Notes: a model not told the origin generated them from the sequence alone. A DNA stretch of 64,000 bases from Sphingobium sp. EP60837 (GCF_001658005.1 NZ_CP015986.1:1489501-1553500); one strand, 5' to 3'. Shown: positions 7,835-16,656, numbered from the stretch's first letter. Numbers and translations are program-made.

Positions 7835-9202
7835 ATGGCGCATCATTTCCACCCTTCGCTCATGCGCGAATATGACATGCGCGGCGTCTTCGGCCGGACG
7901 CTCCGGGAGGAGGATGGCTATGCCGTGGGCCGCAGCTTCGGCACGATCGTCAGGCGCAAGGGCGGATCAAGGGTCGCGGTCGGCTATGACGGCCGGCTGA
8001 GCTCCCCGCCGCTCGAATCTGCGCTGGTTCGCGGCCTTATTGATAGCGGGGTGGATGCCGTGCGCATCGGCTTGGGGCCGACGCCCATGCTCTATCATGC
8101 CGAAACGGTGCTGGATGTGGATGGCGGCATCCAGATAACCGGCAGCCATAATCCCCGCGATCATAATGGCTTCAAGCTGGTGCTTGCGCATGAGCCCTTT
8201 TTTGGGTCGGACATTCTGCGCATGGGCGCGCTGGCGGCCGCTGGCGACTGGACGGAGGGCGCTGGCAGAATCGAAAATGCCGCCGTGCTCGACCATTATG
8301 TCGCCCGCTTGGTCGAGGGCTTCGACGGCGGAGCTTGGCGCATCGGCTGGGACGCGGGCAATGGAGCCGCCGGAACGGTCGTTGAAAAGCTCGTCAAGCT
8401 GCTTCCTGGAGAGCATCACACGCTCTTCACCCAGATAGACGGCAATTTTCCCAACCATCATCCCGATCCCACCGTTGAGCGAAATCTGCAGGATTTGCGC
8501 GCGCTTGTCCTTTCAAAAAAGCTCGATTTCGGCGTGGCTTTCGACGGCGACGCCGACCGGATCGGCGTGATCGATGGCAAGGGCCGGGTCATCTGGGGGG
8601 ACCAACTGATCGCTCTTTTTGCCGAAGTGGTGCTCAAAAACAGTCCCGGCGCGACGATCGTGGCGGATGTGAAGGCTAGCCAAACGCTGTTCGACCGCAT
8701 CGCTGCGCTCGGCGGTCGGCCGCTCATGTGGAAAACCGGCCACAGCCTGATCAAGTCCAAAATGAAGCAGGTCGGTAGCCCGCTGGGTGGCGAGATGACC
8801 GGCCACATCATGTTCGCTGACGATTATCCGGGCTATGACGATGGCCTCTATGCCGCCGTGCGCCTGATCAGAGCAGCGACCAGCCTGGGCCGCAGCATCA
8901 CCGCCCTGCGCAACGCCATGCCCGATCTGCCCGCCACTCCCGAACTGCGATTCCCGGTTCCGGAGACCCGCAAATTCGCTTTGGTGGACGAGATTGCCAA
9001 GCGCCTCCGCGCCGTTGGAGCCCGCATCGACGAGACCGACGGCGCCCGGGTCACGACCGATGACGGCTGGTGGCTGCTGCGCGCTTCCAACACGCAGGCC
9101 GAACTGGTCGGCCGGGCGGAGGCGCGTGATCGTGCAGGGCTCGATCGCCTGCTGGACGCGCTATATTCGCAGTTGCGAGAATCAGGCGTGACGGACGCTT
9201 GA
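7835..9202 (+). CDS. pgmG: Phosphomannomutase/phosphoglucomutase
   Basis: 455 residues of the alpha-D-phosphohexomutase family. The phosphoserine loop TGSHNP is at 102-107 (Ser104), the metal loop DGDADR at 237-242, the sugar loop GEMTGH at 318-323 and the C-terminal phosphate loop RASNTQAELVGRAEA. It interconverts mannose- or glucose-6-P with the 1-phosphates for exopolysaccharide and lipopolysaccharide precursors. Sphingomonads use the PgmG type for sphingan synthesis; the symbol is by family resemblance. The two small-RNA-like/terminator blocks of this region include one directly downstream. Confidence 0.9.
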   Translation: MAHHFHPSLMREYDMRGVFGRTLREEDGYAVGRSFGTIVRRKGGSRVAVGYDGRLSSPPLESALVRGLIDSGVDAVRIGLGPTPMLYHAETVLDVDGGIQITGSHNPRDHNGFKLVLAHEPFFGSDILRMGALAAAGDWTEGAGRIENAAVLDHYVARLVEGFDGGAWRIGWDAGNGAAGTVVEKLVKLLPGEHHTLFTQIDGNFPNHHPDPTVERNLQDLRALVLSKKLDFGVAFDGDADRIGVIDGKGRVIWGDQLIALFAEVVLKNSPGATIVADVKASQTLFDRIAALGGRPLMWKTGHSLIKSKMKQVGSPLGGEMTGHIMFADDYPGYDDGLYAAVRLIRAATSLGRSITALRNAMPDLPATPELRFPVPETRKFALVDEIAKRLRAVGARIDETDGARVTTDDGWWLLRASNTQAELVGRAEARDRAGLDRLLDALYSQLRESGVTDA

Positions 9203-9297
9203 TCCGCCATCAACCAGCGGCTCGAAACTCGCCGGTCCTATTTTCTCGCGCAAGTAACGGGTTCAATTCCCTTACGTAAAGCTGCGCATATCCTGAC

Positions 9298-9431
9298 GAT
9301 TGCGTCAAACGCAATCAACGGCGCTTCTTTCGCATTTGCAACAGATGCGAGTCAGCCGCAAAAGGGACGGGCCTTTCAGGCATCCTCTCCTAAAAACTTT
9401 CATAGCCGTCCTTCGGGACGGCTTTTTTTTT
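9298..9431 (+). ncRNA. Candidate small RNA, copy A, downstream of pgmG
   Basis: The 347-base gap 9203-9549 has no ORF but holds an element nearly identical in plan to one after ftsK (15745-15878). Shared blocks at identical spacing are: hairpin GATTGCG-TCAAA-CGCAATC (9298-9316); GCATTTG; GCCTTTCAGGC, a small hairpin; an unpaired pyrimidine-rich block ATCCTCTCC followed by TAAAAACTTT (9382-9400); and a TTCG-loop terminator. Both are 134 bases from first hairpin to end of T-run. CCTCTCC could pair with Shine-Dalgarno sequences, as in alphaproteobacterial trans-acting sRNAs. The true 5' end is unknown. Confidence 0.7.
9404..9431 (+). terminator. Rho-independent terminator of candidate sRNA A
   Basis: Perfect 8-bp stem AGCCGTCC / GGACGGCT (9404-9423) around a TTCG tetraloop, followed by a run of nine T. 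Confidence 0.93.
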
Positions 9432-9549
9432 GTTCTCGATCGGCCACTTTCCCGAACAAGAAATTAACCATGTCGCTGCTAACCGCCATCCTCAGTATAG
9501 AAGTTTCGCGGCTTGGGGGCCGCCACGACCAGTTTGAGGGGGGATGTAA

Positions 9550-10851
9550 ATGCCTGTTAACCGCCATGCCGCCGCTTTTCTTGTGTCTGCAGCGGTGCTT
9601 TCAGCGGTCCCTTTGCCGGCTCTTGCTGGGGGGTTCTATCTGCAGGAACAATCGCCAAAGGAAACCGGCAGGGCGCTTTCGGGCGGGGCTGCGGCTGCCG
9701 ACGATCCTTCCACCGTTTATTTCAATCCCGCGGCCATGACGCAGCTGCCGGGTATCCAGACTTCGTCTGGTGGCGTCCTGCTGTTCGCATCGGCCCGCCA
9801 GCAGGATCGCGGAACCACGCGCACGGTGCCTGGCCTTCCCGGATCGGTGCCGGTTGGCGGCACCTCAGGCGGCAATCCCTTCGACAGCCTTATTCCCGTG
9901 CCCAGCTTCTATGCGACCGGCCAGCTGTCCGACCGGCTGTGGCTTGGTCTCGGGGTGACGGCGCCCTTCGGGCTCAAGCTCGACTATGCCAATGATTTTT
10001 CCGGCCGCTATGACTCGCTGCATACCGAACTCAAAACCTATAATGTCCAGCCGTCGGCCGCCTATAAGCTGATGGACAACCTGTCGATCGGCGGCGGCGT
10101 CGATGTCCAATATGCAAAGGCAAAGCTGACCAATGCGCTGCCCAATCTGTCGCCGCTCGCGGCCGATGGTCATTTTCAGGTAAAGGGCGACGATCTGTCC
10201 TTCGGCTGGAATGCCGGTTTTTTCTACACCAGCGGCAGGACCAATTGGGGCATCCACTATCGTTCGGCCATCAAACACCGGATCGAAGGCAGCGCAACCT
10301 TGTCGGGCCTGTTAGGTCCGCTGGCGGTCGTCAACGGGACCAGCGATGCCAGCACCCCGCTCAACCTGCCCGATATCGTCACCGCCAGCATGATGCACCG
10401 CTTGAGTGCGCACGCTCGCGCGATGCTGACGGCCCGCTGGTATAATTGGTCGGTCTTCCGCGACATTGCCATCACCTCCGGCGCCGGCACATCGGTCAAG
10501 GAACTTCATTATCGCGATAGCTACAGCGTCAGCGCAGGCGGCGAATATGATGTCAGTCCTGCGCTCACGCTCCGCGGCGGAGCTATGTTCGACCGCACGC
10601 CGACCAATCCGCAATTTCTGACGACGCGCGTCCCCGATGGCGACCGCGCCTGGCTGTCGGGCGGCGCGACCTGGAACATGTCACCGGCGCTGGCGCTCAA
10701 TCTCAGCTACGCCCATAATTTCATCAAGCGGGTGACGATCCTGCGCGCCGACCATTATTATTCCGATCCGGCCGCCGTCACCGTAACGACGCGCTCACGG
10801 ACCAGCGGCAATGTCGATCAGATCGCTGCATCGGTGACGGCGCGGTTTTAA
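9550..10851 (+). CDS. OmpP1/FadL-family outer-membrane transporter
   Basis: 433 residues. The signal peptide is about residues 1-26 (cleavage after PLPALA), followed by GGFYLQEQSPKETGRALSGG, the N-terminal hatch-type sequence of FadL proteins, and the family motif STVYFNPAAMTQLPG. The rest alternates aromatic/polar beta strands and ends in Phe (SVTARF), as expected for an outer-membrane barrel. FadL proteins pass long-chain fatty acids or hydrophobic aromatic compounds; the substrate cannot be told here. It is monocistronic, ending at the terminator at 10872. Confidence 0.9.
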   Translation: MPVNRHAAAFLVSAAVLSAVPLPALAGGFYLQEQSPKETGRALSGGAAAADDPSTVYFNPAAMTQLPGIQTSSGGVLLFASARQQDRGTTRTVPGLPGSVPVGGTSGGNPFDSLIPVPSFYATGQLSDRLWLGLGVTAPFGLKLDYANDFSGRYDSLHTELKTYNVQPSAAYKLMDNLSIGGGVDVQYAKAKLTNALPNLSPLAADGHFQVKGDDLSFGWNAGFFYTSGRTNWGIHYRSAIKHRIEGSATLSGLLGPLAVVNGTSDASTPLNLPDIVTASMMHRLSAHARAMLTARWYNWSVFRDIAITSGAGTSVKELHYRDSYSVSAGGEYDVSPALTLRGGAMFDRTPTNPQFLTTRVPDGDRAWLSGGATWNMSPALALNLSYAHNFIKRVTILRADHYYSDPAAVTVTTRSRTSGNVDQIAASVTARF

Positions 10852-10871
10852 CTTCGCTGATGAATCACTAT

Positions 10872-10901
10872 AGGGGCTCCATCAGCACGGAGCCCCTTTT
10901 T
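10872..10901 (+). terminator. Intrinsic terminator whose 3' arm carries the likely ispG ribosome binding site
   Basis: A 9-bp stem AGGGGCTCC / GGAGCCCCT (10872-10880 and 10889-10897) with an 8-base loop, ending in TTTTT. The ispG ATG is at 10903, and the only Shine-Dalgarno-like GGAG (10889-10892) is inside the right arm. So the hairpin can both terminate fadL transcription and mask ispG translation. Confidence 0.85.
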
Positions 10902-10902
10902 C

Positions 10903-12063
10903 ATGTCCGACCATAATCCCGGCCTGCGTCCCTGGCGCGATATCGCCCGGCGGCAATCCCGTCAGATCATGGTCGGCAATGTGCCTGTAGGCGGCGGCGC
11001 GCCGGTCACGGTCCAAACCATGACCAATACGCCGACCTTCGACGTCAAGGCGACGATCGACCAGATTCGCCGCTGCGAGGAAGTGGGCGTGGATATCATC
11101 CGCGTCTCCTGCCCGGACGAGGAATCGACCGCGGCGCTCAAGCAGATCGTTCGCGCCGCCCGCGTGCCGATCGTCGCCGACATTCATTTCCACTATAAGC
11201 GCGCGCTGGAGGCGGCGGATGCGGGCGCGGCCTGCCTGCGCATCAACCCCGGCAATATCGGCAGCGAGGGGCGGGTGAAGGAAGTGGTCGATGCCGCCAA
11301 GGCCAATGGCTGTGCGATCCGCATCGGCGTCAATGCGGGTAGCCTCGAAAAGGACCTGCTCGAAAAATATGGCGAGCCTTGCCCCGAGGCGCTGGTCGAA
11401 AGCGCGCTCGACCATATCAAGCTGCTGCAGGACCAGGATTTCCACGAATATAAGGTGGCGGTGAAAGCAAGCGACGTCTTCCTCGCCGTCGCGGCCTATA
11501 TGCAGCTTGCCGAAGCGGTTGATTGTCCGCTCCACCTCGGCATCACGGAGGCGGGCGGCCTGATCGGCGGCACGGTGAAAAGCGCGATCGGCATCGGCAA
11601 CCTGCTCTGGGCCGGGGTCGGCGATACGATCCGCGTCTCCCTTTCCGCCGAACCGGAAGAGGAAGTGCGCGTCGGCTATGAGATCCTCAAATCGCTCGGC
11701 ATCCGCACGCGCGGAGTCAAGGTCATCTCCTGCCCCAGCTGCGCGCGGCAGGGCTTCGACGTCATCCGCACCGTGCAGGCGCTCGAGGAACGGCTCCAGC
11801 ATATCCACACGCCGCTCTCCCTTTCCGTGCTGGGCTGTGTCGTCAATGGTCCGGGCGAAGCGCGCGAAACCGATATCGGCCTGACCGGCGGCGGCGCGGG
11901 CAAGCACATGGTCTATCTCTCCGGCCTCACCGACCACACGATCCAGGACGAAGGCATGATCGACCATATCGTCAGCCTGGTCGAAGCCAAGGCGGCAGAG
12001 ATCGAGGCCGCCAAGCTGGAGGCCGAGACGACTGACGCTGGGAATGCCGAGGCGGCTGAGTAG
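10903..12063 (+). CDS. ispG: 4-hydroxy-3-methylbut-2-enyl diphosphate synthase (flavodoxin-type)
   Basis: 386 residues of GcpE, the [4Fe-4S] enzyme converting MEcPP to HMBPP in the MEP isoprenoid pathway. The cluster ligands are C277 and C280 (SCPSC) and C312 ([11 protein letters not shown]), with the usual conserved surroundings. The N terminus [17 protein letters not shown] matches alphaproteobacterial IspG and fixes the start at 10903, only one base after the upstream terminator T-run. The acidic, Ala/Glu-rich tail after about residue 365 is extra and probably disordered. Confidence 0.95.
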   Translation: MSDHNPGLRPWRDIARRQSRQIMVGNVPVGGGAPVTVQTMTNTPTFDVKATIDQIRRCEEVGVDIIRVSCPDEESTAALKQIVRAARVPIVADIHFHYKRALEAADAGAACLRINPGNIGSEGRVKEVVDAAKANGCAIRIGVNAGSLEKDLLEKYGEPCPEALVESALDHIKLLQDQDFHEYKVAVKASDVFLAVAAYMQLAEAVDCPLHLGITEAGGLIGGTVKSAIGIGNLLWAGVGDTIRVSLSAEPEEEVRVGYEILKSLGIRTRGVKVISCPSCARQGFDVIRTVQALEERLQHIHTPLSLSVLGCVVNGPGEARETDIGLTGGGAGKHMVYLSGLTDHTIQDEGMIDHIVSLVEAKAAEIEAAKLEAETTDAGNAEAAE

Positions 12064-12154
12064 AGCAGGGGCCTTGCCCATTCGATGAGAGCGGGATCAT
12101 CCATTCCCGTTCGGGTTGAGCGTGTTGAAGCCGATGCCCCGCCCTCCGTTCGCT

Positions 12155-12204
12155 TCGAACGAAGTCGAGAAGCCTTTGCGCATGCCTATCTCGACTTCGC
12201 TCGA
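12155..12204. repeat. Inverted repeat in the ispG-EamA gap
   Basis: Arms TCGAACGAAGTCGAGA (12155-12170) and TCTCGACTTCGCTCGA (12189-12204) are inverted copies with one mismatch and an 18-base spacer. Such CGACTTCG elements are dispersed intergenic repeats in many sphingomonads. A second small inverted pair, CCTTCG and CGAAGG, lies near 12258-12285. Nothing else is recognisable in the 279-base gap. Confidence 0.55.
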
Positions 12205-12342
12205 TATCAACGGCTGTTGACCTGAATCCGGATGCGGCCAACCGGCGGCACCCCTCCTTCCTTCGCCCTGAGCTTGCCTAACCGAAGGTCGCCTAAGCCA
12301 ACGGCCTTTCTTCCCCTTCACGGTTCGATGCTTTAGCTGAAG

Positions 12343-13269
12343 ATGATGGCGCACTCCCGAAGTCTGGCGATCCCCTTCTCCGTCTGCTGCGCGGCCGTCG
12401 CGCTCTTTGCCATTATGGACGCGACGATGAAGGGCCTCAGCCTCTCCATCGGCCTGTTCAACGCCCTTTTCTGGCGCGCGCTGACGGGCAGTCTGCTGGG
12501 GATCGCGCTCATGCTGCTCACGCGGCAGCGCTGGCCTGCGCCAGCCGTGCTGCGCCTCCATTTCCTGCGTGGCGCCGTCGTTTCGCTGATGGCCAGCCTC
12601 TTCTTCTGGGCGCTCATGCGGCTGCCCCTTGCCGAAGCCATCGCCCTTTCTTTCATCGCGCCGCTGATCGCGCTCTATCTTGCCGCCCTGCTGCTGGGGG
12701 AGCGGATCGAGCGCACGGCCATTGTGGCATCGCTGCTGGGTCTGTTGGGCGTCGCCGTCATCCTCTCCGGCCGGATGCAGGGCGGCTATGATTGGGACGC
12801 GCTGCTCGGTGCGGCGGCGGTGCTGCTGTCCGCTGTCCTTTTCGCCTGGAACCTCATCCTTCAGCGGCAGCAGGCACAGCTCGCTTCCCCGGTGGAGGTC
12901 GCCTTCTTCCAGCATATCGTCATGTTCGCGCTGTTCGGACTCTGCGCCATGACCGCGGGCCTGGTGCCGGGACTGGCGGCTTTGCGCCTCGATATGCCCA
13001 CCTTTCATTCCTGGCTGCTGATCGCCATGGCGGCGGCGCTGGCCTTCACATCGCTGGCGTCATTCGCCTGGGCCTATGCGCGGGCGGAAGCGCAATATCT
13101 GATCCCGGTCGAATATACCGCCTTCATTTGGGCCGCGATCATCGGCTGGCTGGCCTTTGGCGAGCGGCTGACGCTCTCAACTTTGGCCGGGGCGGGGTTG
13201 ATCGTCGCCGGTTGCCTCATCGCCGCGCGCACCAGGCGGCCGATCGAAATGCATGAAGGAATCGCATAG
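12343..13269 (+). CDS. EamA/DMT-family membrane transporter
   Basis: 308 residues with ten predicted hydrophobic segments in two EamA repeats (about residues 10-145 and 155-295), the drug/metabolite transporter fold of many amino acid or metabolite exporters. Motifs LPLAEAIALSFIAPLIALYLAA and EYTAFIWAAIIGWLAFGE are the paired helix-loop segments conserved in RhaT/YdcZ-like EamA proteins. The substrate is unknown. The ATG could be 12343 or 12346. A very long antisense frame over the gene reflects high GC, not a second gene. Confidence 0.85.
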   Translation: MMAHSRSLAIPFSVCCAAVALFAIMDATMKGLSLSIGLFNALFWRALTGSLLGIALMLLTRQRWPAPAVLRLHFLRGAVVSLMASLFFWALMRLPLAEAIALSFIAPLIALYLAALLLGERIERTAIVASLLGLLGVAVILSGRMQGGYDWDALLGAAAVLLSAVLFAWNLILQRQQAQLASPVEVAFFQHIVMFALFGLCAMTAGLVPGLAALRLDMPTFHSWLLIAMAAALAFTSLASFAWAYARAEAQYLIPVEYTAFIWAAIIGWLAFGERLTLSTLAGAGLIVAGCLIAARTRRPIEMHEGIA

Positions 13270-13418
13270 CTCGCCTACTGTCGCCTTCTCAAAATCCGCT
13301 CCAATTCGCTATTTCCTTCACTGTTTCGACAAGACGAGCCGAAAAGCCGGACTCTTGACGGCGACTCCTCCCTCGGCGCATTGTGCCGGAACGGAACATT
13401 TGGGGGACATTCGAGACC

Positions 13419-15740
13419 ATGGCTGTCAGCCGCGGAGCCAAGCGCACGCCGGAATGGCGCGAAATGCTGAAACGCAGCCTGATCCGCAGCGGCGCGCTGA
13501 TCAGCGCGATCGCGCTGATGCTGGCGACCCTGTTTCTCGCTCTCGCTCTCCTGAGCTTCCGCTTGAGCGACCCATCGATGATGACGGTCGCCGACGATCA
13601 GGTTCAAAACATCATGGGCTGGCCCGGCGCCTGGATCTCCGCCTTCCTCTTCACCCTGCTGGGCGTTCCTGTCGCGCTGATCCTTCCCCTTCTGGCGATC
13701 ACCGCCCGCCGTCTTTGGGGCGACCAGGACATGACCGGGTGGAAATCCCAGTTCGGCAAATGCCTCGGCGGAATTGCCCTTGTCGGCATCGCGCTCGCCA
13801 TGTTCCAGCCAGACTCCCTGATCGATCTACCCTCGGGCTGGGGCGGTCTGGTCGGTCTTGCGACGGCCAATGGCGTGCGCAGCCTCACGGCCCAAGCGGG
13901 CGCTGCGCAGGGCTGGATCACCGGAGGTCTCGTCGTCCTGGCGCTGATCGGCGGGCTCGCCCTCTGGTATCGTAGCCTCGCCTTGGAAAAGCCGATCCTT
14001 GCTCTCCGCCGCCCGTCCATGCCCAAGCTCGCCCTGCCACGGCCGAGTTTCGCACTGGCAGGCGCCGGCGCCTCGACCGATCTGGATGATGAGGAAGAGG
14101 TGGAGGACCGTGTCGTCAGCCCGCGGCGGACCGTGAGCAACGAACCCAAGCCGCCGATCACCATCCAGACGCCGAAGCCTGCTCCAGCCCAGCGGCAGAT
14201 GGCACCGGTGTCGCAGGACGATCTGTTCGGTAACAGTTCCCTGCCATCGCCCGACCTGCTCAATCCGATCCCGGCGAGCCAGAGCCAGAAGATCGATAAG
14301 GCTGCGCTGGAACGCAACGCCCGCCTGCTCGAAAGCGTGCTCGACGATTTCCACGTCAAAGGCAATATCGTCGAAGTCCGCCCCGGCCCGGTTGTCACCA
14401 TGTACGAGCTGGAGCCCGCGCCCGGCATCAAGGCAAGCCGCGTCATCGCGCTGGCCGATGATATTGCCCGCAACATGTCGGCGCTGTCAGCCCGCGTCGC
14501 GACCATTCCAGGCCGCACTGTCATCGGCATCGAACTGCCCAATGCCAACCGCGAAGGCGTTTCCTTCCGCGAACTGATCACCTCCGAACAGTTCGCGCAG
14601 GAAGCGACGCTGCCGATCATCCTGGGCAAAAATATCTCGGGCGAGCCGATCATCGCCGATCTCGCGCCCATGCCCCACCTGTTGATTGCGGGCACCACCG
14701 GATCGGGCAAGTCGGTGGGCCTCAACGCCATGATCCTGTCGCTGCTATACCGGATGACGCCGGACCAGCTGCGCCTGATCATGATCGACCCCAAGATGCT
14801 GGAACTATCGACCTACGACGATATCCCGCATCTCCTCTCGCCGGTCGTGACCGAGCCGAGCAAGGCGATCCGTGCGCTCAAATGGGCGGTCGAGCAGATG
14901 GAGGACCGCTATCGCATGATGGCGTCGATCTCCGTCCGCAACCTTGCCAACTATAATGAGAAGGTCCGCGCCGCGAAGGCTAAGGGCAAGCCCTTGGGCC
15001 GCCGCGTCCAGACCGGCTATGATCCCGAGACCGGAAAGCCGATTTACGAGGAAGAGCAGCTCGATTTCCAGCCCCTGCCGCAGATCGTGGTGGTGGTGGA
15101 CGAGCTGGCGGACCTCATGATGACGGCGGGCAAGGAAGTCGAATTCCTGATCCAGCGCCTCGCCCAAAAGGCCCGCGCAGCCGGTATCCACCTGATCCTG
15201 GCGACGCAGCGCCCGTCCGTCGATGTCATCACCGGCGTCATCAAGGCGAACCTGCCGACCCGTATCAGCTTCTTCGTAACGTCGAAGATCGATAGCCGCA
15301 CCATATTGGGCGAGCAGGGCGCAGAACAGCTGCTCGGCAAGGGCGACATGCTCTATATGCACGGTGGCAAGGGCCTGATGCGCGTTCACGGTCCCTTCGT
15401 GTCGGATGACGAAGTCCGCGTAGTCGCCGATCACTGGCGCGCTCAGGGTCAGCCCGACTATATCTCCGCTGTGACCGAGGAACCGGAAGAGGGCAGCTTC
15501 GCCCTTGACGGTGTGGACCTTGGCGACGACAGCCCCGACGCCCAGCTATTCCGCAAAGCATGCCAACTGGTCTTTGAAAATCAGAAGGCGTCCACCAGTT
15601 GGCTGCAGCGCCAGCTCCGCGTCGGCTACAACAGCGCTGCACGCCTGATCGAACGAATGGAAGAGGAAGGGCTGGTCGGACCGCCCAATCATGTGGGCCG
15701 CCGCGAGGTGCTGCGTGATGAGAATGGCAATCCGCTTTGA
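13419..15740 (+). CDS. ftsK: DNA translocase FtsK
   Basis: 773 residues from the ATG at 13419 (MAVSRGAKRTPEW). The frame also allows a GTG 12 codons upstream, but GGGGGAC and GAGA purine tracts precede 13419. Four N-terminal membrane helices (about 25-190), a Pro-rich linker, then the RecA-like motor with Walker A GTTGSGKS at about 425-432 and Walker B VVVVDELADLM. The C-terminal winged-helix gamma domain (STSWLQRQLRVGYNSAARLIERMEEEGLV) reads KOPS polarity. It couples chromosome dimer resolution and terminus segregation to division. The short linker is typical of alphaproteobacteria. Confidence 0.95.
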   Translation: MAVSRGAKRTPEWREMLKRSLIRSGALISAIALMLATLFLALALLSFRLSDPSMMTVADDQVQNIMGWPGAWISAFLFTLLGVPVALILPLLAITARRLWGDQDMTGWKSQFGKCLGGIALVGIALAMFQPDSLIDLPSGWGGLVGLATANGVRSLTAQAGAAQGWITGGLVVLALIGGLALWYRSLALEKPILALRRPSMPKLALPRPSFALAGAGASTDLDDEEEVEDRVVSPRRTVSNEPKPPITIQTPKPAPAQRQMAPVSQDDLFGNSSLPSPDLLNPIPASQSQKIDKAALERNARLLESVLDDFHVKGNIVEVRPGPVVTMYELEPAPGIKASRVIALADDIARNMSALSARVATIPGRTVIGIELPNANREGVSFRELITSEQFAQEATLPIILGKNISGEPIIADLAPMPHLLIAGTTGSGKSVGLNAMILSLLYRMTPDQLRLIMIDPKMLELSTYDDIPHLLSPVVTEPSKAIRALKWAVEQMEDRYRMMASISVRNLANYNEKVRAAKAKGKPLGRRVQTGYDPETGKPIYEEEQLDFQPLPQIVVVVDELADLMMTAGKEVEFLIQRLAQKARAAGIHLILATQRPSVDVITGVIKANLPTRISFFVTSKIDSRTILGEQGAEQLLGKGDMLYMHGGKGLMRVHGPFVSDDEVRVVADHWRAQGQPDYISAVTEEPEEGSFALDGVDLGDDSPDAQLFRKACQLVFENQKASTSWLQRQLRVGYNSAARLIERMEEEGLVGPPNHVGRREVLRDENGNPL

Positions 15741-15744
15741 TCAC

Positions 15745-15878
15745 GATTGCGTCAAATGCAATCACTTGCCCGCTCTATGCATTTGTCAAAAGGACCGGCA
15801 CCGTTCAATGAGGGCGTGCCTTTCAGGCATCCTCTCCTAAAAACTTTTCAGGCTGGTCTTCGGACCGGCCTTTTTTTT
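15745..15878 (+). ncRNA. Candidate small RNA, copy B, downstream of ftsK
   Basis: A paralogue of the element at 9298-9431. The first hairpin GATTGC-GTCAAAT-GCAATC (15745-15763) starts four bases after the ftsK stop. GCATTTG comes at the same offset, then GCCTTTCAGGC, the block ATCCTCTCC followed by TAAAAACTTT (15829-15847), and a TTCG-loop terminator. Total length equals copy A. The 32 bases between GCATTTG and GCCTTTCAGGC differ completely between copies, so conservation is patterned, as in a functional RNA. The 5' end is not determined and the first hairpin could be DNA-level control. Confidence 0.7.
15851..15878 (+). terminator. Rho-independent terminator of candidate sRNA B (and possibly ftsK)
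   Basis: An 8-bp stem GGCTGGTC / GACCGGCC with one G-T pair, a TTCG loop, and eight T. Same position and loop as in copy A, but with a different stem sequence, that is, compensatory change. Confidence 0.92.
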
Positions 15879-16017
15879 GTTCTTGCCAGCCCTTACACCC
15901 CGGACGCGCGCTTTAGCCGCTGCTGAGCGTCTGCGTGTTCAGGAACGCATTCAGTTCACTATGGGTTCAATGGGTCATCCCTATTCCTGACCCTCAACAA
16001 AAAGCGGAGAAGAATGC

Positions 16018-16656
16018 ATGAAGCGCTCGGTTGCGCCCCTCCTCCTGGCCCTCGCTGCCGCGCCACTGGCGAATCTTGCTGCCCCTGTCCAAGCGCAGCA
16101 GACACAGGCCGGTCTGGAGCAGGTGAACGCCTATATCCGTGGGGTCACGACCATGACCGCCGACTTTACTCAGACTGACCGGAACGGCCAGACACTGACC
16201 GGCAAGCTCATCATCAAGCAGCCGGGTAAGGTCCGCTTCCAATATCAGAAGGGCGTACCGCTGCTCATCGTCGGCGACGGGAAGGCGCTGACGATGATCG
16301 ACTATGAAGTCCGCCAAGTGCAGCGCTGGCCGATAGGCAGTTCGCCCCTCGGCGCTCTGCTCGATCCTAAAAAGGACCTGTCGCGTTTCGGCAAGCTGAT
16401 CCAGACCGGCGACCCCAAGGTGCTGAGCGTCCAGGCGCGCGATCCGAAACGCCCTGAATTCGGCACCATCACCATGATCTTCCAGCGCGATGCGTCTGGT
16501 CCGGCAGGCCTGCAGCTTTACGGATGGGTCGCACTGGATTCGCAAAATAACCGCACCACCGTCCGCCTTTCCAACCAGCGGTACGGCGTCGCGGTGGCAG
16601 ATTCGGCCTTCCGCTGGAACGACCCGCGGCCCAAGGGGCGCGCTGCTGGGGGGTGA
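16018..16656 (+). CDS. lolA: LolA-family outer-membrane lipoprotein carrier
   Basis: 212 residues. The signal peptide is about 1-27 (LPLANLAAPVQAQ region), then the LolA/LppX fold. Family-like segments are TMTADFTQTDRNGQTLTGKLIIKQPGKVRFQY and GDGKALTMIDYEVRQVQRWPI. LolA receives lipoproteins from LolCDE at the inner membrane and delivers them to the outer membrane. Genes upstream (ftsK) and downstream (xth) are the usual alphaproteobacterial neighbours. The lower-scoring relatives of LolA include other periplasmic lipid carriers, so the exact partner is inferred. Confidence 0.87.
   Translation: MKRSVAPLLLALAAAPLANLAAPVQAQQTQAGLEQVNAYIRGVTTMTADFTQTDRNGQTLTGKLIIKQPGKVRFQYQKGVPLLIVGDGKALTMIDYEVRQVQRWPIGSSPLGALLDPKKDLSRFGKLIQTGDPKVLSVQARDPKRPEFGTITMIFQRDASGPAGLQLYGWVALDSQNNRTTVRLSNQRYGVAVADSAFRWNDPRPKGRAAGG

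Noticed and set aside
9203..9297. Metabolite riboswitch in the leader of the FadL-type gene
   Set aside because: The conserved element ends in a strong terminator about 118 bases before the gene and has a near-copy after ftsK with a different downstream gene, so a stand-alone RNA is the better reading.
10882..12081. 399-codon minus-strand frame opposite ispG
   Set aside because: Complete overlap with ispG, whose Fe-S motifs are perfect; the antisense peptide is Arg/Asp/Ala-rich with no domain. It is a product of GC-rich codon usage.
12097..13008. 303-codon minus-strand frame opposite the EamA transporter
   Set aside because: The peptide is Gln/Arg/Glu repetitive, the mirror of hydrophobic codons on the other strand; no known family.
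13604..14794. 396-codon minus-strand frame opposite ftsK
   Set aside because: Ser/Arg-rich antisense shadow of an unmistakable FtsK.
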